From contig DAOVOW010000042.1 in NCBI GenBank assembly GCA_030629485.1, positions 1-9,939 of the forward strand: 9,939 bases of DNA, in the 5' to 3' direction. Position numbers and translations under genes: made by a program. The notes under the pieces are model-generated. The model did no database searches, was not told where the DNA came from, and worked only from the letters and a program-made list of their open reading frames with translations. Every line of letters begins with the position of its first letter. The stretch's first letter is position 1. Below, piece by piece: positions 5,033 through 9,939 of this stretch. Source of the DNA: a bacterium. GTDB lineage: Bacteria > Zixibacteria > MSB-5A5 > GN15 > FEB-12.

Positions 5033-6364
5033 TCAAAAATCCGGTCTCATGTAAAGACCGTCATAGGGGTATACCAGGCGATAGTCGCCGTCCTCATTCT
5101 CATCGACAAATGTGAACCTTCGATAGCGTCCGTCGCGATAGTAATGCCACTCCTGGTAGGGATGGCTGTTCGGGGCAAACGGATAGTCATCGATCTCGTC
5201 CGGTTCTCCGTGCTTGATATAGATCCTCCCCCGATCGGTGCGCCAGCCTTGCTGTCTCATGAACGAATAAGCCCGATTGACGAAGCGCACTCGCCGGAAG
5301 AATTCTTGCCGCACTTCATTGGTGCTGGTGCCGGGAGTGGGGTCCCGTCGCAACCAGAACTCCGTGATACCGTCAAATCGTTCTTCATATGTCTTCAGCT
5401 TGCCCAACTTGGAGATCTCATTCGGCTCGGCAATCAACCCAATCAAGTTCAGGGTGGATCCGTAGTCGCTCCTAAGCATAGCATCCTGGGTCCAGGCTAT
5501 TGAAAAACCGGTGACTCGTTCGTCCAGTTTCTTGTGACGACGTCCCCTCAGCCGAAGCTCAAGCGTGTAGTCGCCGGGCGCCAGCGAGTCGAGAGATATC
5601 TCCCTCAACTGCCGCACCACCGAAGCTTCGAGCGACACGGTCATACTGTCGCGATAGACCATGCTCCCCCAACGACGTCTGACGGTTGCCTCCACAAAAA
5701 CGCTTTCGTCGGAGTCACTCCCCTGATAGATTTCCAGATAGTAGAGCAGTCGATTGCGATTGAGATCAGAACTGAACTCCCGGCTCACCAACGGCACCAC
5801 GGTAAGGTTGCCCTTGCTAAACACGGATGAATCCTGCGAGTTGTGCCTGGCGGTCATAACAAACTCAATATCCGACAGAGTCGGCTTGCGGTTCTTTGTG
5901 CCCTTTAGCTTCAGTTTGATCTCCCGGTAGAGCATCACCGATGAATTCTCGTCACGAAGGCTAAGAGCAATCCGATATTTGCCGGGATCGAGCAGAAAAG
6001 ATACCTGATTGGTGCGAAAATCGGTACGCGACCGGGTGCGTGCTTCATCAGAAACCGATATTCTCCTTTGTCTCGTATAGGAATCAACCTGTCTGCCGTT
6101 CTTGTCCTTGACCCGAATAACGACCTCATATTTCCCAACGTATTGGTCGCCCACCGGCAGCCACTGGAGCACGAAGTTGTAAAACTGGTAGTACAGTTCC
6201 AGCCTGATCTTGCCCGAGGGTGGATCATAAAAGACAGCGTGGTCAAGGACCAGTCCGGAAAGATTCTGGGCCTCATCGGACATCTTGTCAAACTGAGCGC
6301 CGGCGAATGACAACGGCCACAACAGCAACCCGGTCAACACGAATATGGGTAATCGCTTTATCAT
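5033..6364 (-). CDS. Exported GWxTD-domain protein (443 aa)
   Basis: ATG 6364 begins MIKRLPIFVLTGLLLWPLSFAGA/Q, a standard Sec signal peptide. Only a weak purine-rich stretch (AAAAGACGAAAG) precedes it. Residues ~30-300 are beta-rich and contain paired-strand units resembling those in the downstream paralog (GKYRIALSLRDENS, GDYTLELRLRGRR). Residues ~325-443 are the GWxTD domain: a helical lead-in (EEFWLRRDP-like FWLRRDPTPGT), the exact signature GWRTD at residues 373-377 (5234-5248), GRIYIKHGEPDEI, EWHYYRDGRYRRFTFVDE, and a terminal beta hairpin. GWxTD proteins are annotated mainly in Bacteroidota and related phyla as exported proteins of unknown function. The gene lies 99 nt after the second permease with no terminator seen between, so it probably belongs to the exporter operon. 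A weak internal promoter cannot be excluded. Confidence 0.9.
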   Translation of the reverse strand: MIKRLPIFVLTGLLLWPLSFAGAQFDKMSDEAQNLSGLVLDHAVFYDPPSGKIRLELYYQFYNFVLQWLPVGDQYVGKYEVVIRVKDKNGRQVDSYTRQRRISVSDEARTRSRTDFRTNQVSFLLDPGKYRIALSLRDENSSVMLYREIKLKLKGTKNRKPTLSDIEFVMTARHNSQDSSVFSKGNLTVVPLVSREFSSDLNRNRLLYYLEIYQGSDSDESVFVEATVRRRWGSMVYRDSMTVSLEASVVRQLREISLDSLAPGDYTLELRLRGRRHKKLDERVTGFSIAWTQDAMLRSDYGSTLNLIGLIAEPNEISKLGKLKTYEERFDGITEFWLRRDPTPGTSTNEVRQEFFRRVRFVNRAYSFMRQQGWRTDRGRIYIKHGEPDEIDDYPFAPNSHPYQEWHYYRDGRYRRFTFVDENEDGDYRLVYPYDGLYMRPDF

Positions 6365-6464
6365 GCTTTCGTCTTTTAACGATCAATCGACAGCTATCGT
6401 TCAAATAAACCAGCGATACCGGCTGATGGCAAGCTAAAAGGATGATGCAACGCGACAGGAGTAG

Positions 6465-7715
6465 CTACTCGTAGCGCAAGGCTTCGATGGGATCGAGCCG
6501 TGAGGCCTTGTAGGCCGGATAGACACCTGAGACAAGGCCGACTGTAACCGAAACAACAAAGCCAATCGCAATCCAGAACATCGACAACGTCAGAGGGAAT
6601 CCCAGCCACGCGTTGGCTACCAAACCCAGGACCATGCCGGCGGCGATACCGATACAGCCGCCCACCCCCGAGAGAGTGGTAGCCTCGGTGAGGAACTGCA
6701 TGACGATGTTGGACCGTTTGGCGCCGATCGCCTTGCGCACGCCGATTTCCCGGGTGCGTTCGGTGACTGAAACGAGCATGATGTTCATAACGCCGATACC
6801 GCCAACCATCAGACCGACCGAGGTGATGATGATCATAGCCAGGTAGATGTACTTTGTGATGTTGGCCATCTGCTCCTTGAAAGTATCCTGTGTAGAGAGC
6901 GCAAAGTTGTTCTCCTTGTTGAACGGGACGCGTCGTTCGATCCTCAAGGCGTTGATAATCTCTTCCTTGGCCAGACCTATCTCTTCACGCGACCGGGACC
7001 GCGCCACCAAGGTCAGCGCCTCATCCCACGGAAGCCACTTTTCATAAGTAGACAGAGGTATCGTCACCAGGTTGTTGTGCCAGTCATTGCCAAAACTGGA
7101 TGCCACTTCCTCCAGGACACCGATCACCTCAAACCGGTTGCCGTTCAGCCGAACTTCCTTGCCGACCGCCGGCTCGCCGTCAAACAGCGCATCCGCCGTT
7201 TGGGCTCCCACAACACAGACCATCGCCCTGAACTGCTCATCCGAACCGGTGAAGAATCGCCCTTCCCGCATATTCTGGTTGGTTACGCGAATATAGTCAG
7301 GCCAGGTACCAAAAAACCTGAGGTTACTGACCTTGGTGTTGCCGTACTTGATGATATTGCCGCCGGGCGCCCAATGGTGGTTCTGCGGCGCTACACCGTC
7401 GACGTGAGGACAGTTCTCCTGGATCGCCATGGCTTCACTGGTACCCATGTAGGGGCGGTTGCGCTCGGCATCGGTCAGTTCGTCAAAGTCGGTGCCGGGC
7501 GGAAAGCGATCTATATCGATGATGTTGGAACCGATGTTGTCGATTTCGCCCTCAACGGCGCTGTTCAACCCGTCGATTATCGAGGCCAGACCAATCACTG
7601 AAGCTACACCGATCGTTACACCCAGGATTGTCAACGCCGACCGAAGCTTGTTCGCCCGCAGGGAGCCAAGTCCCATCGCGATAGCATCTCTGATCTCCAC
7701 CCATGTCAGAAGCAT
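6465..7715 (-). CDS. MacB/FtsX-type ABC transporter permease, second subunit (416 aa)
   Basis: This is a typical MacB-family permease without an ATPase domain. A short cytoplasmic helix and TM1 (LRSALTILGVTIGVASVIGL, about residues 22-45) are followed by a periplasmic MacB_PCD-like domain of about 230 residues (ENCPHVDGVAP, REGRFFTGSD, VVGAQTADALFDGEPAVGKE). The C-terminal FtsX domain has three TM helices, from about residues 290, 335 and 370. It includes the conserved [20 protein letters not shown] coupling region and ends LDPIEALRYE. Its length is normal for the family. It starts 5 nt after the stop of the first permease and is translationally linked to it. In MacB-like (type VII ABC) systems the permease transmits ATP-driven motion to the periplasm and does not carry substrate through the bilayer. 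With a second, different permease next door, a heterodimer is likely. The substrate is unknown. Confidence 0.93.
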   Translation of the reverse strand: MLLTWVEIRDAIAMGLGSLRANKLRSALTILGVTIGVASVIGLASIIDGLNSAVEGEIDNIGSNIIDIDRFPPGTDFDELTDAERNRPYMGTSEAMAIQENCPHVDGVAPQNHHWAPGGNIIKYGNTKVSNLRFFGTWPDYIRVTNQNMREGRFFTGSDEQFRAMVCVVGAQTADALFDGEPAVGKEVRLNGNRFEVIGVLEEVASSFGNDWHNNLVTIPLSTYEKWLPWDEALTLVARSRSREEIGLAKEEIINALRIERRVPFNKENNFALSTQDTFKEQMANITKYIYLAMIIITSVGLMVGGIGVMNIMLVSVTERTREIGVRKAIGAKRSNIVMQFLTEATTLSGVGGCIGIAAGMVLGLVANAWLGFPLTLSMFWIAIGFVVSVTVGLVSGVYPAYKASRLDPIEALRYE

Positions 7716-7720
7716 TGTGG

Positions 7721-8947
7721 CTACTCGTAACTTAAAGCTTTGATAGGATCCAGTCGGGCCGCCTTCATGGCTGGATATAACCCGAAAACAATCCCGATAC
7801 CTACTGAAATGATTAGTCCGGAAAAGATGGCGAAGCTCGACGGTGTGATCTGCATATCCAGCATTCCGACCAACGATTTGGCAATCACGTACCCAAGAAC
7901 AATCCCAACAACGCCTCCCGTCAGCGTTGTGATCAACGCCTCAAATAGAAATTGGAGCATTATATGTTTCTGCCTGGCGCCGATTGCCTTTCTGATGCCG
8001 ATCTCACGCGTCCGTTCGGTGACTGACACCATCATGATGTTCATCACGACAATCCCGCCCACCACCAGCGAGATTGATGATATTCCGATCAACCCCATAC
8101 GGAAGATACGGGTTACTGAGTTCAGCATCTCCAGGATGTTCTCGGCCGTCAGGATTGAGAAGTCGTCCGGCTTGTCATACGGCACATGTCTCTGCGCCCG
8201 CAAAACCATTCGCACCTGATCCTGAGCGTCCTCCAGCGTCTCCACGGATGCAGCCTTGATCATAAACCGCAGCCGCTGTCCCGGAGGGCCAAACTGCTTC
8301 AAATGAGTGGAAAACGGGATCAAGACGAAATCATCCTGACTCTCTCCAAACATCGAACCGCGCTTTTTGGCCACCCCACAGACGGAATACTTGACGCCAC
8401 CGATGCGAAAATCCTTACCCAGCGGATCGGTCATCCCAAACAGTTCTTCGCGTACCCGATCGCCGATAAAGGCAACCCGCCGGCGATACATGTCATCCTC
8501 ATGCGAGTGAAACCGCCCCTGGGCGACTTCAAAATCGACGATGTCGATCATGTTGAAGGTCGAACCGCCAACATAGACGCGTTTCATGCTGTTGCTGCCG
8601 CGCTTCACATCGGCAATGGCGCTGGAACGCGGACAGATTTTCTCACAAAGGTCACAGCCATCCTCCAACAATTCCCAGCAATCAAGCGAAAGCGCCTTGC
8701 GCTTCATCATTTCCATAGCTTGAGCTTCAGATGTAGCCATCCCCCATTTCTGGACAATGAATGTCGTTGGCCCCAACGTGGCCAGGTCTTCTTCGATTGC
8801 ACCCATCATCCCCTCAAGCGCGGAGATGATAGTCATGACGGACGTCACACCAATAATCACCCCCAACAGCGTAAGACCCGAGCGCAGCTTGTTCGCCCAG
8901 AGGGCCGCAACGGCTATCTTCGCTAACGAAGGGACTATCATGATCAT
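7721..8947 (-). CDS. MacB/FtsX-type ABC transporter permease, first subunit (408 aa)
   Basis: The start is ATG 8947, which overlaps the TGA of the ATPase gene as ATGA. A longer in-frame opening at 9028 would encode an Arg-rich shadow of the ATPase gene. ATG 8941 is a minor alternative. TM1 is [21 protein letters not shown] (about residues 21-45). A periplasmic MacB_PCD-like domain follows, then three C-terminal TM helices with [20 protein letters not shown] between the first two, ending [10 protein letters not shown]. It shares this layout with the next gene, so the two are ancient duplicates that probably form a heterodimer. One oddity: the periplasmic domain has four clustered cysteines (C90, C98, C101, C105; [11 protein letters not shown]) where the sister subunit has ENCPHVDGVAP with a single cysteine. 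These could form disulfides or bind a ligand. Confidence 0.93.
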   Translation of the reverse strand: MIMIVPSLAKIAVAALWANKLRSGLTLLGVIIGVTSVMTIISALEGMMGAIEEDLATLGPTTFIVQKWGMATSEAQAMEMMKRKALSLDCWELLEDGCDLCEKICPRSSAIADVKRGSNSMKRVYVGGSTFNMIDIVDFEVAQGRFHSHEDDMYRRRVAFIGDRVREELFGMTDPLGKDFRIGGVKYSVCGVAKKRGSMFGESQDDFVLIPFSTHLKQFGPPGQRLRFMIKAASVETLEDAQDQVRMVLRAQRHVPYDKPDDFSILTAENILEMLNSVTRIFRMGLIGISSISLVVGGIVVMNIMMVSVTERTREIGIRKAIGARQKHIMLQFLFEALITTLTGGVVGIVLGYVIAKSLVGMLDMQITPSSFAIFSGLIISVGIGIVFGLYPAMKAARLDPIKALSYE

Positions 8948-9648
8948 GACACCACGCGCCCGCTCTCGGGTGTGATTTCGTCGCCGGCGATCTGTCCGTC
9001 CAGAATCGACAGCACCCGATGAGCGCACCTGGCAATGTCGCGTTCATGCGTCACAATAATGACCGTATTCCCCTGACGATGAAGGTCGTCGATCAGTCTC
9101 AAGATCTCAAGCGAGGTCTTACTATCGAGGTTACCGGTCGGCTCGTCGGCCAGCAGCAGCGAAGGATTGTTCACCAGAGCACGCGCAATCGCTACTCGTT
9201 GCCGCTGTCCGCCGGATAGTTCCGTCGGCTTATGATGCATGCGATCGGACAGTTCCACTTTGGCCAGCGCCGTTTCCGCCTGTCGCTGCCGGTCGGCAGT
9301 ACCCGAACTGTTGTAAATCAACGGGAGTTCCACGTTGTGCAAAGCCGATGCCCGTGGCAGCAGGTTAAACGTTTGGAAAACGAACCCTATCTCGCGGTTG
9401 CGTATACCGGCCAGTTCGTCATCGTTCATGGTACTGACTTGCTTACCGTTGAGATAGTATTCCCCTCGCGTGGGCGTATCAAGACAACCGATCAGATTCA
9501 TCAAAGTAGACTTACCCGAACCCGAGGGTCCCATGATGGCGACAAACTCTCCCTTCTCAATCGTGATCGTAACACCACTGAGTGCATGCACCTGCTCAGA
9601 ACCCATCGTGTATGTCTTCCAGAGGTTTTTCGTCTCAATCAGCGGCAT
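8944..9648 (-). CDS. ABC exporter ATPase, MacB/LolD type (234 aa)
   Basis: This is a complete, stand-alone nucleotide-binding subunit with all catalytic motifs. Walker [10 protein letters not shown] is at residues 40-48, Q-loop Gln92 lies in [10 protein letters not shown], the signature LSGGQ is at 144-148, Walker B LLLADE is at 164-169 followed by the D-loop (GNLDS), and the H-loop is His201 (VTHE). The pattern and the length are those of the MacB/LolD/FtsE group, which hydrolyses ATP at the cytoplasmic face to drive periplasmic movements of FtsX-like permeases. The ATG (9648) lies 2 nt after the adaptor gene's TAA, with GGAG 10 nt upstream. The stop overlaps the ATG of the first permease by 4 bp, so the three genes are translationally coupled. 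Confidence 0.96.
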   Translation of the reverse strand: MPLIETKNLWKTYTMGSEQVHALSGVTITIEKGEFVAIMGPSGSGKSTLMNLIGCLDTPTRGEYYLNGKQVSTMNDDELAGIRNREIGFVFQTFNLLPRASALHNVELPLIYNSSGTADRQRQAETALAKVELSDRMHHKPTELSGGQRQRVAIARALVNNPSLLLADEPTGNLDSKTSLEILRLIDDLHRQGNTVIIVTHERDIARCAHRVLSILDGQIAGDEITPESGRVVS

Positions 9649-9650
9649 GC

Positions 9651-9939
9651 TTAGGCATCTCCATTCTTGTCTTTTTTCTCTTCCGCTTCCACCTCATCGC
9701 CGTCCTTGATTGTCCTCAGCACCCGGTAGGGGCCGGAGATCACCTGCTCACTTTCTTCCAGGCCGGTCAGCACTTCGATCCGCTTCTGGTCAGCCACGCC
9801 GGTGGTAATTTGGACAAATCGCGCCACACCGTCCTTGATAGTAAAGACGCCTTTGATCTCTTCCCGCTCCACTTCATCTGAGTCGACCGTGTCGGGCTCA
9901 TCCGTCTCGTCCGGCTCGGCTGCATGAACCTCGCTGACA
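9651..9939 (-). CDS. C-terminal part of an RND/MacA-type periplasmic adaptor, runs off right edge
   Basis: 95 codons are open from the window edge to TAA 9651. The sequence [21 protein letters not shown], then [30 protein letters not shown], matches the membrane-proximal C-terminal domain of MacA/HlyD-type adaptors, which commonly read '..GVFVV.DG.A...PV.TGI.D...IEV.SGL..G..VV.GP...L...KDG..V'. Upstream is an unusually acidic linker ([14 protein letters not shown]), and the gene ends in a charged Lys/Glu tail. The N-terminal part with the signal anchor, hairpin and lipoyl halves is outside the window. GTG at 9872 is in frame but internal, not a start. Its position just before the ATPase gene supports a MacA-like role bridging the permeases to an outer-membrane or envelope exit. 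Confidence 0.85.
   Translation of the reverse strand, partial: VSEVHAAEPDETDEPDTVDSDEVEREEIKGVFTIKDGVARFVQITTGVADQKRIEVLTGLEESEQVISGPYRVLRTIKDGDEVEAEEKKDKNGDA

Noticed and set aside
8948..9028. N-terminal extension of the first permease to 9028
   Set aside because: The extension is an Arg-rich out-of-frame shadow of the ATPase gene's end. ATG 8947 gives a normal permease N-terminus and a typical ATGA overlap.

Overview
The window (about 55% GC by eye) looks like bacterial chromosomal DNA with no tRNA, rRNA, CRISPR or recognisable insertion sequence. Tandem GWxTD-domain genes next to a MacAB-like ABC exporter, together with exported DUF1573-type proteins, suggest an uncultured member of the Fibrobacteres-Chlorobi-Bacteroidetes (FCB) group or a neighbour, for example Zixibacteria. 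That assignment is inference from gene families only. UGA is an ordinary stop codon here: several intact genes end with it.

Layout. (1) Positions 1-1298, minus strand: the N-terminal piece of an exported protein that runs off the left edge, and a complete 366-residue exported protein of unknown function. A good sigma70-like promoter at 1612-1640 would give the latter a leader of about 300 nt. (2) Positions 1299-2010: no convincing gene. It holds that promoter, a cluster of perfect or near-perfect hairpins at 1690-1827, and a plus-strand promoter at 1941-1969. (3) Positions 2011-3515, plus strand: two tandem, paralogous, exported two-domain proteins whose first domain is DUF1573-like. The first has a C-x-C motif. 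The second has an in-frame TGA exactly where its paralog has the first cysteine, and a bacterial-SECIS-like hairpin starts 14 nt after it. It is best read as one selenoprotein gene (2772-3515), not as two short ORFs. A strong intrinsic terminator at 3553-3579 closes this unit. (4) Positions 3579-9939, minus strand, transcribed right to left: a tightly packed export operon. In order: the C-terminus of an RND/MacA-type periplasmic adaptor, a MacB/LolD-type ATPase, two FtsX/MacB-type permeases, and two exported GWxTD-domain proteins. Junctions are 2 nt, a 4-bp ATGA overlap, 5 nt, 99 nt and 14 nt.

How the genes fit together. The ATPase, the two permeases and the adaptor should form an inner-membrane ABC exporter, with the adaptor reaching across the periplasm. 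The two GWxTD proteins are probably periplasmic or envelope partners of that exporter. The Cys/Sec pair of DUF1573 proteins is a separate convergent unit. It is the most unusual item in the window: a probable secreted selenoprotein with a U-x-C motif in a beta-sandwich domain of unknown function.
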